NCBI RefSeq assembly: GCF_000733925.1
Contig: NZ_JPOO01000001.1
Location: 1,426,001 to 1,490,000, forward strand
DNA from: Arenibacter algicola
GTDB lineage: Bacteria > Bacteroidota > Bacteroidia > Flavobacteriales > Flavobacteriaceae
Reading direction: 5' to 3'
DNA length: 64,000 nucleotides
A model generated the notes under the pieces. The model worked only from the letters and a program-made list of their open reading frames with translations. It had not been told where the DNA came from and did not search any database. This document shows, in pieces, positions 1 to 6,754 of the stretch (position 1 is its first letter; each line of letters starts with the position of its first letter). A program made the translations under genes and the position numbers.

Positions 1-331
1 ATGACCTCTGGGATGTTGTACATAACAAAAGACTGCGATTGGTTTGTGGTCTCCCTATCCATTGGTGCCTACAAATTTAACAATCGGTCGGCTTCATATA
101 GTGGCGCATACCTTTCCCACAATTATAATAGTGGTTATTTTGGGTTTGGTATGGCAGATATTATAGATGTGGGTTTCAAAAATGGTACCGAGGACGATTT
201 TTTTACTTTGATGCCCGGACTCCACAAGTATTCGCTTTTCAAAAGATTATAGATCTATATGATTTTTCGATGGGCGCAGCTGTTAACGGCTCTCATCACG
301 TATTGAGAAATGGAATTATAAAGCCGCCATA
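1..331 (+). pseudogene. Decayed paralogue of the outer-surface protein at 9987-10709
   Basis: The frame open from position 1 gives a protein clearly related to the middle of the gene at 9987-10709 (shared TSGM, TKDCDWF, NNRSASY, NGYFGFG-like, DVGF.NGT). The window cuts off its 5' part. After NGTEDDFF the frame breaks. The intact copy has eight T at this point and this copy has seven; restoring one T recovers YFDARTPQVFAFQKII.LYDFS, matching the paralogue. A second one-base loss near 299 is needed to recover HRIEK. Homology ends close to the IS3 left end at 333 and does not resume after the IS. I call it a pseudogene with two frameshifts and a lost 3' end. Function unknown; the intact copy looks like a secreted or outer-membrane protein. 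Confidence 0.8.
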
Positions 332-332
332 G

Positions 333-350
333 TGTAGCCTTCCCCTTTTT
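333..350 (+). repeat. IS3 left inverted repeat
   Basis: TGTAGCCTTCCCCTTTTT; the exact reverse complement is at 1560-1577. It begins with the TG terminal dinucleotide typical of IS3 ends. Confidence 0.92.
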
Positions 351-416
351 GTAGGCTTCCCTAAAAATAGGACAGTATAAAATTCGAATTTATTAATTTT
401 AAATTTTAACTGTCAC

Positions 417-683
417 ATGAAAAGAACAAAATTTACGGAAAGCCAGATTGTCAAGGCACTAAGGGAAAACGAACAGGGAAGATCCGTTGGCGATATTTCC
501 AGGGAACTGGGTATCGACAAAAGTACATTTTACTACTGGCGCAAGAAATACGGAGGTATGGAGCAGCAGCAACTGAAACGTCTAAAGGAGCTCGAAGAAG
601 AGAACAATAGGCTAAAACAAATGTATGCGGATGTTAGTCTGGACAATAAAATGTTAAAGGACGTTTTGTCAAAAAAGTTCTAA
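417..683 (+). CDS. IS3 transposase OrfA (HTH)
   Basis: An 88-residue protein with an N-terminal helix-turn-helix (roughly residues 8-45, ending STFYYWRKKYGG) and a leucine-rich coiled coil (about 52-85). This is the usual size and layout of IS3 OrfA, which binds the element ends and forms the N-terminal part of the OrfAB transposase. ATG at 417 lies 67 bp inside the left repeat. Its stop at 681-683 follows an A_AAA_AAG slippery site at 671-677 by four bases, so ribosomes can shift into orfB. Confidence 0.93.
   Translation: MKRTKFTESQIVKALRENEQGRSVGDISRELGIDKSTFYYWRKKYGGMEQQQLKRLKELEEENNRLKQMYADVSLDNKMLKDVLSKKF
671..677 (+). other. Programmed -1 frameshift site A_AAA_AAG
   Basis: AAAAAAG read as A_AAA_AAG in the orfA frame, just before its stop codon. 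The orfB frame is open across this site (K K V L R P S D K R...). This matches the canonical -1 slippery heptamer used by IS3 elements to make OrfAB. Confidence 0.85.
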
Positions 684-778
684 GGCCTTCCGACAAGAGA
701 GTTCGAGCAAAATATCTCATCAAACAATATACGGTTCCCATATTACGTGCGTGTAAACTTGTTGATTTAAGCAGATCA

Positions 779-1561
779 ATGTGGTATTACCAAAGTAGAC
801 GGGATGACAGCGAAGTCATCGACAAGCTAACCGAGTTGGCCGAATCATATCCGACCCGGGGTTTTGATGAGTATTATCATAAGATCCGTCGTGAGGGCCT
901 AAAATGGAATCGAAAGCGTGTGTTGCGTGTGTACCGCAATATGAAGCTGGGCCTTAGGCGCAAGCACAAGAAACGTTTGGTAAAACGTGTAAAGCAACCC
1001 TTGGAAGCACCTTCACAGCTCAATGAATGCTGGAGCATGGACTTTATGAGCGATGCGCTTAGCGATGGCAGAAAAGTACGCGTATTCAACGTTATTGACG
1101 ACTGTAACCGTGAAGCTATCGCCATTGATGCCGGACTATCCTATCCGGCACGGGCGGTCATTGAAACATTGGAAAACCTGAAAGAAGATATAGGGACTCC
1201 CAAATATATAAGATGTGATAACGGACCGGAATTTATCTCAAAGACATTTATGAACTGGTGTAAAAAGAACTTTATAGAAATCAAATACACCCAACCTGGA
1301 AAACCGATGCAGAACGGATACATAGAACGGTTCAACCGCTTTTTTAGAGAAGACATATTGGACGCTTATTATTTTAATGACGTATATCAGCTCCAAAAGA
1401 TAAGCGATAACTGGCGGGAGGACTATAATTTTAACCACCCACATAAATCTCTGGGCAATAAATCGCCCAAAGAATATATGCCCAGATTTGATGAAGAATT
1501 TAAATTCTTCATCAAATCTGACCTAAACAACAATTATTTATCGAATTTAGAGGTGTCCTAA
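779..1561 (+). CDS. IS3 transposase OrfB (rve/DDE integrase domain)
   Basis: The catalytic part of the IS3 transposase. An HTH_21-like segment (about residues 10-60, ESYPTRGFDEYYHKIRRE) is followed by an rve integrase core with the DD(35)E residues: D in WSMDFMSD, D in RCDNGPEF and E in NGYIERFNR. The 260 residues counted from the first ATG are probably not how it is made: the frame is open back to 671, and the residues in between (RAKYLIKQYTVPILRACKL) belong to the family, so the active product is OrfAB made by frameshifting. No damage is visible, so the element could be active. Confidence 0.93.
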   Translation: MWYYQSRRDDSEVIDKLTELAESYPTRGFDEYYHKIRREGLKWNRKRVLRVYRNMKLGLRRKHKKRLVKRVKQPLEAPSQLNECWSMDFMSDALSDGRKVRVFNVIDDCNREAIAIDAGLSYPARAVIETLENLKEDIGTPKYIRCDNGPEFISKTFMNWCKKNFIEIKYTQPGKPMQNGYIERFNRFFREDILDAYYFNDVYQLQKISDNWREDYNFNHPHKSLGNKSPKEYMPRFDEEFKFFIKSDLNNNYLSNLEVS

Positions 1562-1577
1562 AAAGGGGAAGGCTACA

Positions 1578-2860
1578 TTCTCTATTGACTATATTTAGCC
1601 CTAAGGATGCGAATTAAGTCTAGAAAAGTTAAACTAATATGATTGTTAAAGTATCTCCATCTTTTGATGGTATTTCTTGTAGATTTTAACAAGGTTGCCA
1701 TGTTCCATAGTCTACTATGTGATACCTTTTTACTCCCTGTTTCATAGATGATATGGCATACCGCGAGTTGGTCTTTATGTATAAAGAGTATTGTGAAATG
1801 TATATAAAAGTAGAAATATTGGGTTTGGATTTCCAAAGGATATTCTTGATAATCTAAGGGGACACCTGCTTGGTACAAAATAGAATTAGTAAGTGTTTTT
1901 GGTCCAGTATATCGTTCTGGGTCAATAAGTTATGAAAATTCACCAGAATAAACAAAACACTTCAGATTTCGTGGCAGCTTTAGCTATTTGATTATAGGTA
2001 ATATATATCTAAAATTTATAGGATAAATCTTACAAAAAGTTAGATCGCAATACAATAATTCACCGCCACAAGAGTTAAACAATTATAAGCTCTTTTTTTA
2101 ATTTTGTATGTGGTTTTCCACATTTCGTATGGGCATTGGCAATAAAAAGAGTTCTTTTGGTTTTTTCAACGTTGGATTATGTGTCGGCAAAAAACAAATG
2201 TGCTACACGTGCGGCTAGCATCAGCTTATTCACAACATACTTATAAAATAACGATTAACTATATTTCCCATATAGGCTAATTTAGTATTTTTTTGTCTCT
2301 TATGTACATTTGTTAAACTTGATCCACTTGATTCAAAACTATGCCTTCTTTGTGTACATCTTCTTGTGGAGGGAAGGACACCAATCATTTAAGAAACATG
2401 ATGAATTTATAACCTCACAATTGAAATCATAAGTATTATGATTTTTAAGGTTGGAAATTTAGGACTTCGATGGTTGCAAAGTAGGGTGACAGAATTGGTA
2501 CTCGCGTCAACAGGAGAACAATCAGAATACTTACCCTTCATTTCCACTTAAATGTTCAGCAAAACTTCTATGAATCCTTTAAAACAGAGTGTTTTTTACT
2601 GTAAAAGCCGCGAAAAACATTCCAGTACTATAACTGTACATGACTATAATTTTCTGAGCAGATTGGGTTATAGGAATTCTGTTCAATAATAGCCTTTTTT
2701 TAGCTTAAATTATTTAGGGGAATATAAATTTCCTTTTAAAACACTCCCGTCACCTTATGAGGAAAGCATAGAAAGGAAATTCATTTTTAAGCCTAAAAAA
2801 TTATGGGTTTAGATCAAGTTTGTTCTGAAAATTTGTCTATCAAGTGGATATCAAAATAAG
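1578..2860. other. Long gene-poor stretch between the IS3 element and the guide-RNA locus
   Basis: No convincing gene. The longest leftward frame (1878-1582, 98 codons, TTG start) resembles nothing I know and has no clear ribosome binding site. Small structures: a TGTGG-TTTT-CCACA hairpin near 2108-2121, a TGCTA/TAGCA pair near 2200-2221, and a 10-bp inverted repeat AATTTCCTTT/AAAGGAAATT at 2727-2736/2772-2781. The loop of the last one (TCACCTTATGAGG) resembles part of the neighbouring RNA scaffold (TCACCTTACGGG), which could be a decayed second copy or chance. The stretch may be debris from deletions next to the IS. Confidence 0.5.
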
Positions 2861-2960
2861 AGAACCCACGCCGTTGTATATGTTGTTCACATTTAGTGAG
2901 TGTCTCGAACCTCACCTTACGGGTGTACAAGCACCCTCAAATAAATTGATTAACCTACAA
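2861..2960 (-). ncRNA. Candidate guide RNA (scaffold plus guide) of the dCas12f-like protein
   Basis: On the minus strand, immediately after the stop codon of the Cas12f-like gene, are two compact hairpins. The first is GGGTG-6 nt-CACCC (2936-2921), the second GTGAG-10 nt-CTCAC (2915-2896). A short linker ends in ATGTGAAC at 2885. As I recall, Cas12f direct repeats end in the same way (GTGTGAAC in AsCas12f1, ATGCAAC in Un1Cas12f1), directly before the spacer. The candidate guide therefore starts at 2884 and reads AACATATACAACGGCGTGGG (2884-2865). The 5' end of the scaffold is not visible and may overlap the 3' end of the protein gene, as in TnpB omega-RNAs. The position and 3' motif are seen; the guide boundary is inferred. 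No second repeat forming an array is visible, so this would be a single-guide locus. Confidence 0.6.
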
Positions 2961-4047
2961 TTAGTTCAATACCTGCTTTCTCTGCCTTGTATTTTATTTT
3001 GGTCATGAGCTCGCAATAACTCCAGTTTCTCAATACAAATTCTTCCTTTTTAGCAATATCCATCTTATCTTTCTGATTTAATAAAATGAGCGTTCCTGCC
3101 CGATGTTTAATGCAGAAATCAATTAACCTTCGGCTGTATACGTGTATACGATGGAGTACATAATCACTTTCTGACTTTCGAAGCCTGTCCACCGCTTTAA
3201 GTTTTCTTTTACGCCCTTTGCCCGATCTGGAATAGGTCGCGCCAATTTGCGCTCGTTTGTATGCTGCCTGTATCGCCAACCTCCTGTACAAAAACTCTTC
3301 CCTGGAACCAATGGTAAGTTTGGTTTTGCCAGCTTTCACAATTATAGGGTATTCCAGGGACAGTAAGGCCTCCGCCATTAACGCCGGATCTAGACTATTC
3401 CTTTCTTTTTCAATTTCAAATACTGCCAGCCAATAGGTTTTACCATCTTTGAGTTTAATGTGTGAAGTGCAAAGCTTGATGTCCTCTTCGACCAGACGCT
3501 CCAAGAGTTTTTGTTTGTCGGTGAAATCCCTTCCCAAATAGGTTTTAAAGGGAATGGAGAATAAGCGAAAACAAAATGCTTTTTTATCGGGATTATAGGA
3601 TATCCGGTTCATGCTTTTTGGAGGGAACGGAAATGCCATTTCCTTTTTAAAATTCCGTAGGGAGCATTGCCCCCGCCAATATTCCGATTTGTTTTTATTA
3701 AAAGTGGATAACAGGTTATTGTTCAGGCTCGATAAAATATCGGTAGGGATTTCTCCTTTGAAGCGATCGGATACCACGCGGTAAGTGGTATTGATACGGG
3801 AACGTTGCAGGATACCGTCTTCCTCTTTTTTTTCATCGGCCAGTTTGTACTTGATTCCTTCAGAAAGATAAAAGAACTCTTTGATCATTTCTTGTACATA
3901 CATATGGGAGACCATAATGTTCGCCGCCCTAAAGCACCGATTTTGATACTGGTAGAGTTTATCCAGTTTCTCCTTACGCTCTTCTTTGGTAGGCAGATCT
4001 ATCAGCAACTGGATCCTTCTAGTGAGTTTAATAGTTGATTTTCCCAT
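2950..4047 (-). CDS. Nuclease-dead Cas12f/TnpB-like RNA-guided DNA-binding protein
   Basis: 365 residues. The N-terminal 210 residues (TRRIQLLIDLP..., AANIMVSHMYVQ, INTTYRVVSDRFKGEIPTDI, LRNFKKEMAFPFP) match the WED/REC half of Bacteroidota Cas12f-like proteins. The C-terminal half keeps the RuvC frame: IGSREEFLYRR (247-256), GGKGR-like SGKGRKRKLKAVDRLR (275-290) and LRNWSYCELMTKIKYKAEKAGIE (339-361). All three catalytic positions are gone. The motif I Asp is replaced around 232-240 (EYPIIVKAG), the motif II Glu around 318-325 (GTLILLNQ), and the protein ends at GIELIVG before the zinc finger and motif III Asp. It should bind DNA under RNA guidance without cutting. It starts one base after the sigma-factor stop codon, so the two are translationally coupled. 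Linked dCas12f-sigma pairs have, as I recall, recently been described in Bacteroidota as RNA-guided transcription systems. Confidence 0.88.
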   Translation of the reverse strand: MGKSTIKLTRRIQLLIDLPTKEERKEKLDKLYQYQNRCFRAANIMVSHMYVQEMIKEFFYLSEGIKYKLADEKKEEDGILQRSRINTTYRVVSDRFKGEIPTDILSSLNNNLLSTFNKNKSEYWRGQCSLRNFKKEMAFPFPPKSMNRISYNPDKKAFCFRLFSIPFKTYLGRDFTDKQKLLERLVEEDIKLCTSHIKLKDGKTYWLAVFEIEKERNSLDPALMAEALLSLEYPIIVKAGKTKLTIGSREEFLYRRLAIQAAYKRAQIGATYSRSGKGRKRKLKAVDRLRKSESDYVLHRIHVYSRRLIDFCIKHRAGTLILLNQKDKMDIAKKEEFVLRNWSYCELMTKIKYKAEKAGIELIVG

Positions 4048-4048
4048 A

Positions 4049-4852
4049 TTAAGCCAATTCTAATTTTTCTTTCTGACGAACCTCCGATAGCTTATATGCC
4101 GCTATAAATTCTTTATGGACTTCTTTTTGGGGTAGGTTAAGGACCTCGGCAATAAATGCAAAGGAATACTTCTTGTTGCACCGCAACTCCAATACCCTTT
4201 CTTGTTCCTCGGTCAACACTCTCGGGGCTTTTACTTCATTACCGGAACACTTTTGTTCATTTACACGACTACTCCCAAAATGGATAATCTTTCTAATATC
4301 CTGAATAGCCTTTTTTACATCTTGACTGGTCTTGCAAATGCTTGTTCCCATTACTTCGGCAATGGCTTTATATTGGAAGCCATATTTTAAACAGAGGTTG
4401 ATTAAGTGTCTCCTTTCTGCGGTCAATAAGGGCAGCACAACTTTGATTTGGTCGAAGGCTTTTTGTTTCGACTCTTGATTTCGCAAATGTTCATTGTCAT
4501 TAAGCGAATCATAGCCCACCATATAGTCCTGGTAATTTTCGTAGCCTTCTAAAGAGTAAACTTTCCTAAAGAACTTGTTTTTGGGCTTGCTGTAGTATGA
4601 TATACATTCTCTTTTCATGACAAACCTTAAGAAGTAGAAGATATGCTTTGGGCTTTCTATATGGTCCCTATGGGTCCATAGCTTTAAAAAGGCATCTTGA
4701 ACCAAGGATTCTATTACAAATTCATCATATATAAATCGCTTTCCCACCCAGAATATATTTCTGCTGTATGTAGCATGAATTTGTGCAAAGGCGGATGTGT
4801 CACCATTCTTTAACAGTTCAAAATTTTTTAGAATGTGAATATTGTTCTTCAT
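4049..4852 (-). CDS. ECF-type sigma factor linked to dCas12f, with C-terminal extension
   Basis: 267 residues. A sigma-70 region 2 spans about residues 8-90 (DTSAFAQIHATYSRNIFWVG, ESLVQDAFLKLWTHRDHI, IFYFLRFVMKRECISYY). A region 4 helix-turn-helix spans about 135-190 (LPLLTAERRHLINLCLKYGFQYKAIAEVMGTS). Usual ECF factors end near here at about 190 residues. This one continues with a basic linker and a second HTH-like segment at about 212-255 (LTEEQERVLELRCNKKYSFAFIAEVLNLPQKEVHKEF). No anti-sigma gene is adjacent. Gene order (105-aa protein, sigma, dCas12f, guide RNA) and the one-base spacing to dCas12f suggest the two proteins act together, with the guide complex bringing the sigma factor and RNA polymerase to a target. 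The role of the extension is unknown; contact with dCas12f is a guess. Confidence 0.88.
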   Translation of the reverse strand: MKNNIHILKNFELLKNGDTSAFAQIHATYSRNIFWVGKRFIYDEFVIESLVQDAFLKLWTHRDHIESPKHIFYFLRFVMKRECISYYSKPKNKFFRKVYSLEGYENYQDYMVGYDSLNDNEHLRNQESKQKAFDQIKVVLPLLTAERRHLINLCLKYGFQYKAIAEVMGTSICKTSQDVKKAIQDIRKIIHFGSSRVNEQKCSGNEVKAPRVLTEEQERVLELRCNKKYSFAFIAEVLNLPQKEVHKEFIAAYKLSEVRQKEKLELA

Positions 4853-4871
4853 AGGTTTGATTTTTTGGCGA

Positions 4872-5189
4872 TTATGATTCTCTAATAAAATGATTGATTT
4901 TTGGTCTGGGAATGTGTTCTTTTACTTTGTCTCTAAAGGCCATTCGCTCCCATACCGTTCCGTCATCCCTGCGAAATACTTCTTGGAAGCTATCCAGTTT
5001 TGATAACAGAAAGGAGACCATGTTTCCCGGGATATGCACTTCTTCTATATCTTTGCATGTAGTGTTCAGCTTAAGCAATAGATATCTGGGAAGGCAATAG
5101 TTTTTTGATATAACGGTCCACTCAAAATATTTCACTATAGCTATAGGTTCCTGACTGTTTATCAGATCTTTTATTTCCGTGCTTTTCAT
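4872..5189 (-). CDS. Small hypothetical protein, first gene of the sigma/dCas12f operon
   Basis: 105 residues, no family recognised, no signal peptide or membrane segment. Charged and predicted soluble, with a basic, proline-containing C-terminus (KEHIPRPKINHFIRES). It lies 19 bp upstream of the sigma gene in the same direction and is the first gene after the operator-like region at 5238-5294. Its place suggests a cofactor or regulator of the sigma/dCas12f pair, for example an anti-sigma-like or transcription accessory factor, but nothing in the sequence proves this. It could also be an unrelated passenger. Confidence 0.6.
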   Translation of the reverse strand: MKSTEIKDLINSQEPIAIVKYFEWTVISKNYCLPRYLLLKLNTTCKDIEEVHIPGNMVSFLLSKLDSFQEVFRRDDGTVWERMAFRDKVKEHIPRPKINHFIRES

Positions 5190-5230
5190 TTTTTGGACTT
5201 ATCTTGATTCTTTGCGATAAAGTAACAATG

Positions 5231-5294
5231 CCGTTTTACGGTACCGAACCAAAACCATTGGTATTTTACCAAATGGATTGGGTATCTTACCAAT
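5231..5294. promoter_or_regulatory. Three phased operator-like inverted repeats between divergent genes
   Basis: Three copies of GGTA-N3-(T/A)ACC lie at 5240-5250, 5260-5270 and 5281-5291, starting 20 and 21 bp apart, about two helical turns. The middle copy is part of a perfect 15-bp palindrome TTGGTA-TTT-TACCAA (5258-5272). The first overlaps another palindrome, CCGT-TTT-ACGG (5231-5241). Repeats of this type facing one side of the helix are typical of operators for small HTH dimers. They sit between the XRE regulator (start 5361) and the 105-aa/sigma/dCas12f operon (start 5189), so the XRE protein is the obvious candidate binder. Confidence 0.65.
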
Positions 5295-5360
5295 AATGTT
5301 TGAAGATTTTCCACTATCTTTACCTACAGAACATATAGGATAAGTTATTATATTTGAGAT

Positions 5361-5771
5361 ATGAGCACAGCAACAAAACCAAACCATATCGGCAGAAAGA
5401 TTGGCCGTATTAGGGAATTACGCGGCATGAAGCAGGAAGCCTTGGCCATGGAACTGGGCATTAGCCAACAGAGTGTTTCCCTAATTGAGCAAAGTGAAAC
5501 CATTGAGGAAGAAAAACTGGAACAGGTGGCCAAGGCTCTAGGTGTTACCGTCGAGGCGATCAAAAATTTTTCGGAAGAATCTGTACTTAATATAATTTCA
5601 AATTCCTTTCATGATAATTCTGTTTTGAATGGCGTTTTATACAATCCAACATTCAATCCTATTGATAAAATTATAGAGCAATCTGAAAAGATTGAGGAAC
5701 TATATAAAAAATTGTTAGCTGCTGAAAAAGAAAAGAACCACTATTTAGAGAAGCTATTGAATAAAAAATAG
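5361..5771 (+). CDS. XRE-family helix-turn-helix regulator with C-terminal coiled coil
   Basis: 136 residues. An HTH_3 domain covers about residues 8-66 (IGRKIGRIRELRGMKQEALAMELGISQQSVSLIEQ). A variable linker and a charged coiled coil (about 100-136, IIEQSEKIEELYKKLLAAEKEKNHYLEKLL) probably dimerise it. Small proteins of this build are common in Flavobacteriia. It is divergent from the sigma/dCas12f operon, with phased operator-like repeats between them, so control of both directions is likely. A TAtaTTTG box (5349-5356, Bacteroidota -7 type) ends only five bases before the ATG, which would make a leaderless message if used. A strong terminator follows at 5805. Confidence 0.88.
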   Translation: MSTATKPNHIGRKIGRIRELRGMKQEALAMELGISQQSVSLIEQSETIEEEKLEQVAKALGVTVEAIKNFSEESVLNIISNSFHDNSVLNGVLYNPTFNPIDKIIEQSEKIEELYKKLLAAEKEKNHYLEKLLNKK

Positions 5772-5804
5772 ATTTCCTTTTTTTCACATAGAGTATAGAA
5801 TTTT

Positions 5805-5859
5805 AAAACCATATCCGTTTTCATTCAAAAAAAGGAATCGGTTATGGTTTTCTTTTTTT
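5805..5859 (+). terminator. Rho-independent terminator after the XRE gene
   Basis: Arms AAAACCATATCCG (5805-5817) and CGGTTATGGTTTT (5839-5851) form a 13-bp stem with one mismatch, followed by a T-run (TCTTTTTTT). It ends the rightward XRE transcript 34 bp after its stop codon. Confidence 0.85.
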
Positions 5860-6086
5860 AATGATAATAAGCTCTTTGCAACCATCGGGAGCAAAGCAAG
5901 ATCGTCTTTGTGGCCACAAAGACACATCTTGAATTCTCTGTTTGCGGCAAAAAAATGCCTAAAAATGGTGCTTTAGGGAGCTTTTGCCGCAAAAATCCAA
6001 GGTTTTTTTGGTCTTTTGAAATATAAATAACTGAAAATCAAAATAATAAGATCAGTAACGTCGCTTTAGCGCGTTACCCTCTTGCT
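5860..6086. other. Non-coding stretch with three strong hairpins upstream of the group II intron
   Basis: No gene. It holds a perfect 20-bp palindrome GTCTTTGTGG/CCACAAAGAC (5904-5923). A nested hairpin has outer arms TTTGCGGCAAAA/TTTTGCCGCAAA (5941-5952/5982-5993) and inner arms CCTAAA/TTTAGG. A 9-bp stem GTAACG(T)CGC-TTTA-GCGCGTTAC lies at 6055-6077, ending nine bases before the intron. Some group II introns (class C) home next to such hairpins. Confidence 0.6.
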
Positions 6087-6754
6087 GTGCGTACTGAGTT
6101 GCCCCAGGGTAGAGTGTACTTAGAAATAAGTTCATTGAAAGGGCAACGTAACTTTGAAAGTGATGATAGGGTTTATCAAGGTCAAAAAGAAACGAGCTAA
6201 CTTAAAATCAAATTAGAAAGTTAGAGGACTCACACTTTGATTTGTGATAGACAATTGGACTATCGGGGAAGATATTCAGGTATCTTTCTCAAACCGCCCT
6301 GTGGTGCTTGTTTCTAAGGGAACAGGTATTGAGCGACAGGGTCAAGGCAGGCAAACCATATTATTGTTATTGCCTGTAAGGTACGGGTATAGGAGTTGAA
6401 CGCAAGTGAACCCTTATTGACGTGTCGAAAGTAACCTTTATTGTGCCAAAACCAAGGGGGAGCAGCCCTGCGAGACAGAATGTAGCGGTTACCTGATTAC
6501 TGGCTACATGGCACACGGCATATAGAGGGCAAGAACTATACCTAGGCGCTATCAAGGAACTTGGGAACCTGTCGTTATGGTGTTAAGGGAGAAAGCCAAG
6601 CAGAGACCCTGTAAGGCTCCGAGTACCAATACATAGCACAGGGGCAGAGTATCCCGTAGTAGTGATTGAAGGCCTTTGTAATGAAGGTTTAGCGAAGGGG
6701 GTACATTATTCAGCTGGATGGATTAACCAACTGAGAATATTTTTTTTTTTTAGG

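Larger units (their letters stand above)
333..1577 (+). mobile_element. Complete IS3-family insertion sequence
   Basis: A 1245-bp element bounded by perfect 18-bp inverted repeats that start TGTAGCCTTCCCC (333-350 and 1560-1577). It carries an orfA/orfB pair overlapping in the -1 frame, the standard IS3 layout. The flanking bases (ATAG on the left, TTCT on the right) do not form a target duplication, so the element may have caused or suffered an adjacent deletion. The right repeat overlaps the last codon of orfB. Confidence 0.92.

Noticed and set aside
1582..1878. Leftward 98-codon frame after the IS3 element
   Set aside because: TTG start, no ribosome binding site, no family and composition like AT-rich noncoding DNA.
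2861..2960. A CRISPR array at the dCas12f locus
   Set aside because: Only one scaffold/repeat-like unit is visible; no regularly spaced repeats were found.
5329..5337. Eight-base guide-start match (AACATATA) preceded by G, just upstream of the XRE gene
   Set aside because: The position would be attractive for self-regulation, but pairing stops after eight bases and the same G plus AACATATA occurs at several other places (near 28610, 31890 and 51680), so it is not above chance in AT-rich DNA.
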